From: Syngnathus acus
Taxonomy: Eukaryota; Chordata; Actinopteri; Syngnathiformes; Syngnathidae
NCBI RefSeq assembly: GCF_901709675.1
Contig: NC_051087.1
Location: forward strand, 10,566,884 to 10,630,883
DNA length: 64,000 nt
Reading direction: 5' to 3'
In this document: one piece after another, positions 12,365 through 64,000 of the stretch
How positions within the stretch are numbered: the first letter of the stretch is position 1
Layout of the letters: each line of letters opens with the position of its first letter
The notes under the pieces: generated by a model
Seen by the model: the letters and a program-made list of their open reading frames with translations, nothing else
Told to the model about the DNA's origin: nothing
Database searches by the model: none
Position numbers and translations under genes: made by a program

Positions 12365-14608
12365 GTGAGTACAGTCATGATAAGAACAGCTCAGTTAAAT
12401 CCAGGGAAAACACTCTTGTTGGCTGTTTTGATTGTATCCCATCCAGCTATGTGTTATTAGGCTTACTCAATACATAACATGTTCCCGCATCATCAATGTC
12501 GAACAAGGTGCTTTAGCAGACTGTTAGCTTGTGGAGCAAATAAGGAGATATTTGGCTGTCATACTCGTCAATAGATTTTCCTGTAACCCCAGTTAATTTC
12601 ACACCGATCGTCGGTGCAGTTCATAAATTATCTTATGTTGCACTGGCAATCCGATTTCAGGGGTGTGCAGTAGGGTGTAGTAGTGCTTACCGCTACGTGA
12701 TCTGCTGTATAAATGGAACAAAGCCCGTTTGCGTTTGTGCAGGCTTGTCGTATGTAATGCTCTGACATACGGAGTCTTTCGAAACCTGACACCCCCTAGC
12801 CCCTGGTCAGTGAGTAAACACAGGTGGCATTGACTCAAGTAAAGATGACTGCAACCCGGTAGTCGTTTGGGATTCTTTTGACACACGCAGATGCTCATCA
12901 AACGTGCAAATATGGAAAAGAGACAAGTGGTGACGTGTGTGTGACTTTCCGCGACACATCATGTGTTTCATCTGCCCGTGCTGACACGAGAGCAAAAAAA
13001 GCTGACTTAAACGATTGTGCAATGCAGCGTCCCCTCTCCTCCAGATTCCATTAAAAACAACTTACTAATGACTTTCAACAGCCCAAAGGTCCAGACATTT
13101 ACAGAATTGACAGTGCACCCTGTAGGACAGTTTCTCACGGAGGCACAAGTGATTGCGCACGTTCCTAAAAGGTTGCAAAAGTTGCCAACAGTTCAACTTT
13201 GCAACAAGAAAAACTTGTCGACAATTAAAACTGTTGGCAAACATAATTGTGGCTGTTTGCAACCTTGACTGAACCCTGATGAAAAATAAAATTCCAGACA
13301 TGCGCAAACACTTGCTAACCTTTGCTGCTCCGTGAGTTTAAATAAGAGGAGGTAAGATGCCCGCTTTAAAAATAAAAAATAAAAGACTTATAATAATAAT
13401 TTTAATAGCAACATAATATATAAACAAGAAGTATGTCAAAGTAAACACATTGGGAGGGTAATTAAATCACACAAGACTGCAACTTTGTTTTCATAAAATA
13501 GTAATAACTTGTAAAGGTAGGCCACAACCTGGGAAAAACATCCCAAGATGCCCCCGACCCCACGTCATTTAAATCCATACAAACTTGGTGTTTAAATCTC
13601 ATTTTCAAATTTTGACATTACACTTACCTCACCTGAAACACAATAGCTACATAGCACGAAAGAAAACAATTTTTTTTAATAACCGTTTATTATTGCCATT
13701 TTGAAAACAGAATGCCTGTGACAAATCCCATTTGCAAATATTTGTTGAAAAGATGTGCAATTATTATCCCGTTTTGTTGTCTTGGTGCTATTATTGTTAC
13801 ATAAAGTCAGCTGAATAGCATGGTAATAATCCATTTATTGATGATTCGCCAAACGATTGCCCCGTTTGAGGACGCATCAAGCGATTTCTTTTTTTTTTGT
13901 GCTAACCATTTAAGTTATCGTATGTGTGCTGTGATTCCATCAACTATTATATCCACGCTAACAGGATTAACAACACATTCAAGTAAGAAATTGTAATCCA
14001 ATCAACAGTGCGCCTCATTCACAATAACTGTATTCATCCTCACACAAAGGAATTTGCATTATTAGAGCAAACCAGTCGCTCATGTTACAGGAAATAAGTG
14101 TCATATTGATTTCCAGTCGGAAAAGTGTCATTTTGATTTCCGGTCGGCATGTAAAAAACGTGTTGAGAGTGAAATCAACTAAACTGCAACTGATACTGTA
14201 TGACAATAAAAGCACAACCATAAAGCTCAAAATTTATTGAAACTGTGAGCATGTATAATCTTATTTAGCTCAATATTTTCAAGTCTGGTTTGCATGTCTG
14301 TATATTCAATATCAGCCTAACTGTGACAGATTAAAGACAGTCAGGCTATATACATGATAAAATGCAGATTACTAAATGTAGACCACATTTAACATTGAGG
14401 TTATTTAAAACCTGCCTGAACATGTGATTAAAAATTCTATAATCTCCTTTCTATTTCATAATTTTGGTGTTTTAGGGTCTCAGAGTGGTATGTGCTCAAC
14501 CTTAGCAGTTGCACTTTATTAGGTCAGCTTCAACCTCCAGCTAAATGGAACCATGAGTTACCTTAAATTGACATAGTACAGAGATGGACCTGTTTCATTT
14601 CTCCTCAG
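12365..14608 (+). other. Probable 5' intron of nt5c2
   Basis: AT-rich with no recognised gene or repeat. It ends in the CTCCTCAG acceptor of the first coding exon. Confidence 0.4.
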
Positions 14609-14625
14609 ACACTGAAAGACTAAAG

Positions 14626-26700
<12,075 letters not shown>

Positions 26701-28255
26701 AGTACTTTCAGTAATTTAGAGGTTTGCTAGTTTGGCAAAAGTGGAAAATCCTTCACTGTGTGTTTGTTTGTTTGTGTGTGCCTGCGTGTGCGTGCGTCAT
26801 TACTTGACATTTTAGAGTAAAGTGTGACAGACCAGCACACAAAACGGGATTACCCGACCGTCACAAAACTGCACGCATGACTGCTCTATAAAAAAAGCCT
26901 TTTGTAATTGTTATTTTCTTAATCGATTGGATTCAAATTGTCAGTTTTTGTCAGTCGTCGAGACACTCCTCCACTGAAGTTTAACGTGACCTTTTCAGGC
27001 CTTACTGTAGGATAAGCTGGCTTGAAGCATGACATACTCGTGTGTGTCAGCACGCTTTGTGAAGAAGTGCATCGATCGGATGCATCACAATTGATTTTTT
27101 TTATGCAAATGGGAACAACGTGCTTTTCGTTTGGTTGATTTTCTCGACATTTTACATGTATTGGTTTTGCCAAAAGGCATTGTGCTTGATACTAATGTGA
27201 AGATTTGCAAAATTGAGAGATGACGTTGCAGTGTTCAGGTGGCCGTTGACCTGTTTTCTCGTTGCCGAGCAACATCCTGTACAGCATGCTGATAATTGCT
27301 ATAACAACAGTGAAGTCATGCTTCTGTAAATACCTGTAAGGTGTAAACAGCTGAAGAAGATAAGAGGAGTATTTTTATAGAAACCTGAAATGTGAGTGTT
27401 ACATTTGCATTTATTTTTTGGACAGCTCGATGCAGTTTATCACTCACTCAACATGCAGCCTCCGTATGCAAAAGATGCATCCTGGGATTTTTAAACCTGT
27501 TTGTGCTTATGCAGAGCCAAAACAGTTAAACTGAAGTTTTTTGAAAAGAAACTTTTGAAACAGGTTTTCTTTTTTCTCTGCTTGATTTGCAGCTTTTAAT
27601 TTTATTTTTATTTTTTTGGATGTAGTCACGCAAACGTACAGATATGACGCAACCTTTATCAACTTGAGGACACATCACATCAGTATCTTTTTCTTCTTTA
27701 TTTTATTTATTATTTTATACATAAGGAAGATTTTCATTTTCAGACTTAACTGTGTCTTGAAACCTAAATGAAAGTCATTTGCTACAGGAGCAATTGCGAT
27801 CTTTTCGTTTTGTAACTTTCAAATATGCACGTTTTTTACAGTGTATCTTGACTGTAAGCATTTTAGAAATTTATTCACTGCGGTTTACATAGCAAACATT
27901 TAACCCAACCTGTAACTTATGAATAACACATTCAAAGCTGTATCTAAATGTTAACTGCCATCAACAACTTCTTTTGAGGTCAGGTTATTTTTATTTTTAT
28001 AAGCTTGTGTTTCGAGAACTATAAATGGAATATCGTGATTCCCCCCATTGTTTCTTAATTTTTGTATCACACCATGCAAGTGTTGAGCCTATCGACAATT
28101 AATTAACTGAAGTCAATGCTTGAAATGAGATTTTATTTGTCATCTCTCATTTTCTAAACGACGGTTATCTTTTATGTTCTCATGCTCCTGCCATTTGTAC
28201 ACTGAAGGAAATAACCTACAAATGTAAAATAAAGATAGTTTTTCAGAGTTTTGTG
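26701..28255 (+). other. nt5c2: nt5c2 3' UTR (inferred)
   Basis: AT-rich sequence from the stop codon to just past the candidate poly(A) signal at 28228. No other gene or repeat recognised. Confidence 0.55.
28228..28233 (+). terminator. nt5c2: Candidate poly(A) signal of nt5c2
   Basis: AATAAA followed within 25 bases by the GT-rich GTTTTGTGTTCTTTTC, the usual downstream element. Gives a 3' UTR of about 1.5 kb. Confidence 0.55.
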
Positions 28256-28361
28256 TTCTTTTCTTGAGCCCAAATATACATTGGCCACTTAATTTCGTAT
28301 GTTTCACGCAATCTAATGGCATCCAACTCAACATAAAAAATCTTACTGAACAATCATCACG

Positions 28362-28580
28362 TAGGCGGGGGACACTCTGAACCGGTTGCCAACCAATCAG
28401 AGGGCACACAGAGACGAACAACCATCCGCACTCGCAATTTGGAGTGCTCAATCGGCCTACCAAGCATGTTTTTTGGGATGTGGGAGGAAACTGGAGTGCC
28501 TGGAGAAAACCCACGCAGGCACGGGGAGAATATGCAAACTCCACACAGGGAGGGTCAGAGGTGGAATCGAACCCGCACTA
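28362..28580 (-). mobile_element. SINE-like repeat copy between convergent genes
   Basis: Reverse-oriented, near-complete copy of the family at 47228: on the minus strand it reads tRNA-like head, CTCCCTGTGTGGAGTTTGC, a middle segment, then TTGGCAACCGGTTCAGAGTG. It sits between the nt5c2 and cnnm2 candidate poly(A) signals. Confidence 0.75.
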
Positions 28581-28602
28581 ATTAGATGACTTGTGAAGAT
28601 AA

Positions 28603-28608
28603 TTTATT
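28603..28608 (-). terminator. cnnm2: Candidate poly(A) signal of cnnm2
   Basis: AATAAA on the minus strand (CAATAAATT context), 1.8 kb below the cnnm2 stop. Another minus-strand AATAAA at 29915-29920 would give a shorter 3' UTR. Confidence 0.35.
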
Positions 28609-30399
28609 GCACTGGATTGTATTCAGTGGTATCAAAATATAAACTCTGAATACAAATGCACGCCACGCTTATCTGATTTATATTAACTTGAAGCGTTCGT
28701 CATAAATATTTGCGATGATGAAGAAAACAAACAAACAGTTGTTACCTGTGTAAGAAGGCACAGTAAAACTGAACCATAAAAGTGAAGCAATATCACTGTA
28801 AATCTTTTAATGGCAGCCGCAGCAGAATGAAACATGAAACAACAGTTTTGATGTCACTAAACAGTTATTAAACATGGATTATGATCTGCATTGTGATAGC
28901 CGCCACAACACTCTTCTCACATTCACTGCTGTCAAAAAAACCTTTATGAACTAAGATCAGGCATGGTTGTGGAGTGTCATGTGACAAGAAGACAAACAAC
29001 AAGAAACAAAACTACGGAGTGGATAAGGAATGTCATGTGTCATCTGTGGACATATTTAATGTCGAGGTTTCTTCTTGTGACGTTGATGATGCTCAACATG
29101 TTAGATGAGGTCATTAATACTGTGCAATAGTCAAGTTTGATTAAATGTAAAATTGGCACAAAAAAAACACTCTTACAAAACTTTACTCCCAAGCGCATTG
29201 GCGCTGTGATGGCGCTTTCACGTTGACATCACTGTTCCCACAACGCATCAGAACTCACACTTGAACGTGCAGTAGACTTGTCTGAGGTCACAACCATGAG
29301 AGGCCTCCAATTTGAAATTAAGGGAAATTTGCATGTGGATTTTGTATTTCCTATCTTTCAAACACAAACAGACAAATACAGAGCATACATACAAATACAT
29401 ATAGCTGTCAATTTACAATACAGTCATTTTTTTGTATTATTATTAATCATCTCTTAAATAAATTTCTCTTCATTGCACTTTGTTAAAAATAATTAAGGTT
29501 ATGATTTGTTTTCTTAAAGGCAATAGTGTGATTTTTTTTAAGGTGAAAAAGCCCAATTTAGAATACACAATAGTAAAAATAAGACAATCTGTAATATACA
29601 TACTGTTTCTGTAAAAGACCTTTGCCCCCTCATATACACCAATGGATGTTTAGCTCCATATTATGTAGCATGTCCTCTCTGGTATGACGTGCATGCTTAA
29701 TTGCCACTTTAATGTCACACCACATATATATCTTTATATATACATACAATATTATAAAATAAATAAATACAGGAAAACATTCTTGGTTTATGATGTAATG
29801 GTTTCTCTCAAAGCGGTTTTTGGTGCAGTCTTTGCCAAACCATTGCTCTCTGGAGTCCATGTTGATGGGATCAAACGTCCACTGAGTTTCCCTGAAAGAT
29901 GCAAAAAGGTGACATTTATTTGGGAGTGTGTGTGTGTGTGTGTCCAGTGTAAAAAGAAAAAAAAATTCACGGCCATTCACGGGAGGACCAAGGTCTTTGG
30001 CCTGAGTGGAAAATATGGTGTGTGCATGTGTGTGTGTATGTGTGAGTGCGTGTGTGCGTGTGGGAGGAGTGAGGGGTGTCAGGTTTGCATGCAGTCCGTT
30101 GTCCTCTTGTCCAAGTTACCGCTATGAAAGTGTCAACTCGTCCCAAAAGGAATTTCAGTCACAGCACCATCTTAAGAAGGTGTAGTGGAACAGGGCTGCC
30201 AACAGGTGGGGGAATTCACCACACGTCTCCCCCCACTGCCCATCCTTTGTGGGGGGGTGGGCCAAGTGACTGAGGTGATGCAGCAACCTCACTCTGCCCG
30301 CTCACGCTCCCCTGCGATCTTTCTAGCTACACCACTGCACTGTGCGTCCGTCAGACAGGAAGGCGGAGGGTCCGGGCCTCCACCGAGCTGAGCGCCGGG
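28609..30399 (-). other. cnnm2: cnnm2 3' UTR (inferred)
   Basis: AT-rich, with a (TG)n run at 29926-29944 and a T/G-rich stretch to about 30062. No coding content; extent depends on which poly(A) signal is used. Confidence 0.45.
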
Positions 30400-61060
<30,661 letters not shown>

Positions 61061-61310
61061 GCAACCTGCTGAATGAAAATGACTTTGTCAAATCAGAACC
61101 AGTCAGAGTCCGCCTTCATCTCCGCAGAGGGTTGCCGTGACTCGCGCATCAGGACCTCTTCTTTCCCACTACGTGTACGACAGTGGTCCCTCCGCCAGAC
61201 CAGGGTAAGTGGCTAACTCGTGCCTGCATTGATTTCGCGCAGACAGATGCCGTCGGGGGCCAATCAGAAAACGGCTCCGGGACAGGGGCGGGGCGGCCGC
61301 TGCCACAGTG
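61061..61310 (-). promoter_or_regulatory. cnnm2: CpG-rich promoter/5' UTR region of cnnm2
   Basis: GC-rich sequence upstream of the ATG with a CCAAT motif (61260-61264 on the plus strand), a GC box (AGGGGCGGGGC, 61284-61294) and no TATA box. Typical of a TATA-less broad promoter; the start site is not visible. Confidence 0.5.
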
Positions 61311-62628
61311 ACGAATCAAATTCCAAAACAAGTGCACCTCATGTTAAGAAATGGACAAGAGCCACTCGTGACTTTTTGTACAAACTATATTCAAGTTTCG
61401 GAGCTCGACACCTAGTCTCAATTATTACAACGTGGGCTATGTCTCCGTATTGGCCAGATTTGGGTGACGTCAGTATGTTGTCAAATCGTTGTTTTTAATC
61501 ATCACTTCGCTCGTGAACATTTAGCAAGCACAATAAGTTCTCACGCCCGATAGGTAGAAACACGTACTTCTCATATGTTTTAAGCAATTTTTGCAAGTGT
61601 CGAGCTGCTTTCCTCTTTTTTCTTATTTATTAAGATAAAAAATAGGACTTTTTTTTCCTTAAAACTGCGTGATGTCGAGCCCTGAATGCAATATGCTGAT
61701 TCACCAATTGCGCACAGCTATAGTGACTCATAATCACTGCAGAAAGACTCATAACATAATGGGAATAGTATGTCATGTTTTAGTTGAGATGATTTCAATT
61801 TCTTTTATGGAAATATGTATGTATAGACACAGTGGTGACAGCCTCATTAACATTATGTACATTGCATTCACAGACTGTACTAGATTATGCAGTGGGGTGT
61901 TTATCTTCACTCATCCTTTTACTCACTGCATCTATAATTGTCAACACTAATAGAATAGAATACAATACAATGTTATTTATATGGCCCATAGAAAGTGTCT
62001 CTGAAAATATGAGGCATTGATGTTTACAAAGCAGGATCAGAAACATTTATTGTCATATTACAAACACAATGATTAATATGATGGACATTTTGATCAACAA
62101 GAACTAGAAATAAGGCAACAAAGAATTTAAAAAAAAAAAAAAAAAAAAGCGCACAACTCAATTTGACTAATGACCCCAAGTAGGCAAATTTCATGATTTT
62201 TTTTTAAACAGTAATACATTGTTTCTCTTAAAAAGGTGTGAGTTGGTATGCTTGTTACTCGTCAATAGATGCTACAGCTAATTGTTAACTTTCAAACTTT
62301 TAATCCACTGGTAAAAGGAGACTGAAGCAAACAACAAATGTATACTAGTGATAGATTTTGGGGTATTTGGGATTGCTGTTAATGTTTCATGTCATGTCTT
62401 CTGTAGACTGCTTTGTTATAGCTGCAGCTATGAAAGTGCTATTTAAAGATGAATTGAGTTGAATTAAAGATGCTCAAAAATTGTTTTAAAATGTCTCAAA
62501 TGATGTGCACCCCGTTAGAATTTGTTGAACAAGTCATGATTTCTCATGTTGTATCAAGAGGCCTTAATGTCGCAACAACATGCCATGTCTTACCATATTG
62601 TATTTAATCCTTTATCCCTAAAGTGCAC
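61311..62628. other. Intergenic between cnnm2 promoter and as3mt end
   Basis: AT-rich, an A-run at 62129-62148; no gene recognised. Confidence 0.65.
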
Positions 62629-62634
62629 TTTATT
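62629..62634 (-). terminator. as3mt: Candidate poly(A) signal of as3mt
   Basis: AATAAA on the minus strand (CAATAAAGTG), 135 bases past the as3mt stop codon; the nearest such hexamer. Confidence 0.45.
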
Positions 62635-62768
62635 GAAATTGGACTGCGTAAACACACATCCAGAAACAGCAACGTGCATTCGTGACATTCACACTACTGT
62701 TACACTACCACGTGATTCCATTATGTTGCCGAGATTCTGAACGTTGCAGCAGTGTTCTACTCCCAGAA

Positions 62769-62876
62769 TCACTCGAAGCAGGTTGCAGATTGTGTACTGC
62801 AGCACCCCCCTGTGGCTAAGCCTGCACTCTGTTTCTGCAGCTGCGCGGCCAGCTCAAAAGGGTCCCCAGAGATTGC
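62769..62876 (-). CDS. as3mt: as3mt last exon
   Basis: 35 codons and stop after CACTTCAG; encodes AISGDPFELA and ends GGCCSTQSATCFE. Phase 0 with the preceding exon. Confidence 0.9.
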   Translation of the reverse strand, partial: AISGDPFELAAQLQKQSAGLATGGCCSTQSATCFE

Positions 62877-63965
62877 CTGAAGTGCAACAAGTAACAGGAC
62901 ATCACACTTTTGGATTATGTCACATTTCCCCCAAGGCAATTCTAAGAAGTGTGAAAAAGTACATTTCAAAATAACATTCTATTGTTATTTTCTACAGTCT
63001 ATATAGTAATGTAAAAAAAGGTGTATCAACGGAGGCTCTGTGCCAGTTTACAAGTGGTGTAGTGTTTTACTTTTGTTTTAATCACTTCCAAACATTGTTT
63101 ACTAAATTGTCTGAAAAGAGCCAAACAAAAGTATTTGTAAAACTAACAAACACAGTTGATTACAGTGCCAGTCCAAAGGTTCAACAATGAACTCTGATCT
63201 TCGACGTACTATCTAGGGAATCGAAATGCAACATCTGTATTATGTATCTAAAAATGCACTTTTGATGTGATTTGAGCAATTGGATTGTTGATGAATCATC
63301 TGGTGTTGCTCATGAAATGTATGCATTCACAGAATAACCATCAGAGTTGATATGAAAGCATTCCATGAGCTAGAGAAGAGAGCATTCCTTCCTGTTAAAG
63401 GTTCCCAGCATGCCTCCGCAGTTTGGTTATGACTCTGAGACAGCTGCTTGACCTTGCGCTCGTGGATGAGTGCATATGTGTGCTTGCAGTGTGTGTGCGT
63501 GCGTGAGAATGTCCAGCATGTTTCCTCCACTGTGAAGTTAAGACAGTGGGCCTCTGTGGGCATGTCCGCAATTTTTAATTGATGCTGCAGAGTAACAACA
63601 CAAATGCATTTCAACATTAAAGTATCACTGACCTTCGGTTTTAGTACACAAGATTCACAAGAGTCTTCTGATGGCTGGGAAGTGAAGGCCTGAGCATATC
63701 TGGATTGCATCAGGATGGCAGCTAATTCGCCATCAACCTCTGTCACTTGATTAGTCTGTCAGATAGAAATATTTGTGGAACTTCAGTTCAAAATCAGCAA
63801 GAGCTGATGCTGAGTAGCTACATACCTTGAAGGTGTACTGACAGTCAAAGTGGAGGGAGTCTTCCGCCCCTGTAATATTTCCATTATAAATGACTTTACA
63901 CGGCTTTAGGCTGCCTTTTGGAACCTTAAACAGACGATATGTAGCAGAGACAAACTTGAAGTCAC
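62769..63965 (-). CDS. as3mt: Arsenite methyltransferase, 3' end (partial)
   Basis: SAM-dependent enzyme that methylates trivalent arsenic in the cytosol. Only the last three exons lie in the window (63826-63965, 63633-63755, 62769-62876), about 123 residues of the C-terminal domain; the methyltransferase core and catalytic cysteines are beyond the right edge. FVSATYRLFK, CKVIYNGNITG and FDCQYTFK, then VTEVDGELAAILMQSRYAQA and GDPFELA, match vertebrate AS3MT block by block. It ends in a cysteine-rich GGCC motif near the C-terminus, as in human. All junctions are GT-AG and in phase. Located directly upstream of cnnm2 on the same strand, as in human. I am confident of the family; activity cannot be judged from this part. 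Confidence 0.92.
62877..63632 (-). other. as3mt last intron
   Basis: 756 bases, GTCAGT to TTCAG; no recognised content. Confidence 0.8.
63633..63755 (-). CDS. as3mt: as3mt penultimate exon
   Basis: 41 codons, phase 0 both ends: TNQVTEVDGELAAILMQSRY then AQAFTSQPSEDSCESCVLK. Acceptor CTGACAG, donor GTCAGT. Confidence 0.93.
63826..63965 (-). CDS. as3mt: as3mt third exon from the end
   Basis: 140 bases: completes a Gly codon, then DFKFVSATYRLFKVPKGSLK and VIYNGNITGAEDSLHFD. Acceptor ATTACAG, donor GTATGT; the intron to the next exon is only 70 bases. Confidence 0.93.
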
Positions 63966-64000
63966 CTGTAATGCAGAAAAAAAAAGAAAAGAAATTATCG

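Noticed and set aside
26919-27173. 84-codon minus-strand frame in the nt5c2 3' UTR
   Set aside because: No similarity, no splice sites, and inside an inferred untranslated region.
28140-28544. 134-codon minus-strand frame near the nt5c2 3' end
   Set aside because: Most of it is translation of a SINE-like repeat.
29684-30127. 147-codon plus-strand frame with Cys/Val runs
   Set aside because: Driven by a (TG)n tract opposite the cnnm2 3' UTR.

Overview
The window is nuclear DNA from a ray-finned (teleost) fish. Its proteins match vertebrate families residue for residue over long stretches, the genes have GT-AG introns, and the non-coding part is AT-rich with many microsatellites and fish-type DNA transposons and SINE-like repeats. 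The species cannot be fixed from the sequence alone.

Four genes are present. In window order they are: ina (alpha-internexin / gefiltin-type neuronal intermediate filament, minus strand, 8509-10527, 3 exons, 483 aa, complete); nt5c2 (cytosolic purine 5'-nucleotidase cN-II, plus strand, coding 14626-26700, 17 coding exons, 565 aa, complete); cnnm2 (CNNM/ancient conserved domain magnesium-transport protein, minus strand, coding 30400-61060, 8 exons, 849 aa, complete); and as3mt (arsenite methyltransferase, minus strand, last three exons only, 62769-63965, running off the right edge). Every exon boundary was derived from splice sites plus reading-phase continuity, and the summed coding lengths are exact multiples of three. 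The order and relative orientation AS3MT-CNNM2-NT5C2-INA is that of human 10q24.3, so this is a deeply conserved synteny block.

Layout: 1-6.5 kb is intergenic with nothing recognisable. 6.5-10.5 kb is ina with a probable 2 kb 3' UTR. ina and nt5c2 lie head to head across about 10.6-14.6 kb. nt5c2 and cnnm2 converge tail to tail near 28.2-28.6 kb, with a SINE-like copy between their candidate poly(A) signals. cnnm2 intron 1 is 22 kb (37.6-59.6 kb) and holds most of the mobile DNA: three members (one just outside it, in intron 3) of a TA-flanked inverted-repeat element, one of which has grown to 2.34 kb through a tandem array of 251-bp units, plus hAT-like, pogo/Tigger-like and SINE-like remnants. 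The cnnm2 promoter sits in the 1.7 kb between cnnm2 exon 1 and the end of as3mt.

The genes do not form a pathway: a neuronal cytoskeletal protein, a purine nucleotide phosphatase, a Mg2+ homeostasis membrane protein and an arsenic-methylating enzyme are neighbours by inherited synteny. I found no convincing new multi-gene system. The items most worth a second look are the 251-bp array inside a transposon with identical variant ends, an Asp-to-Val change in an otherwise invariant CNNM motif, a GC-AG intron in cnnm2, and a perfect 22-bp hairpin in an nt5c2 intron.
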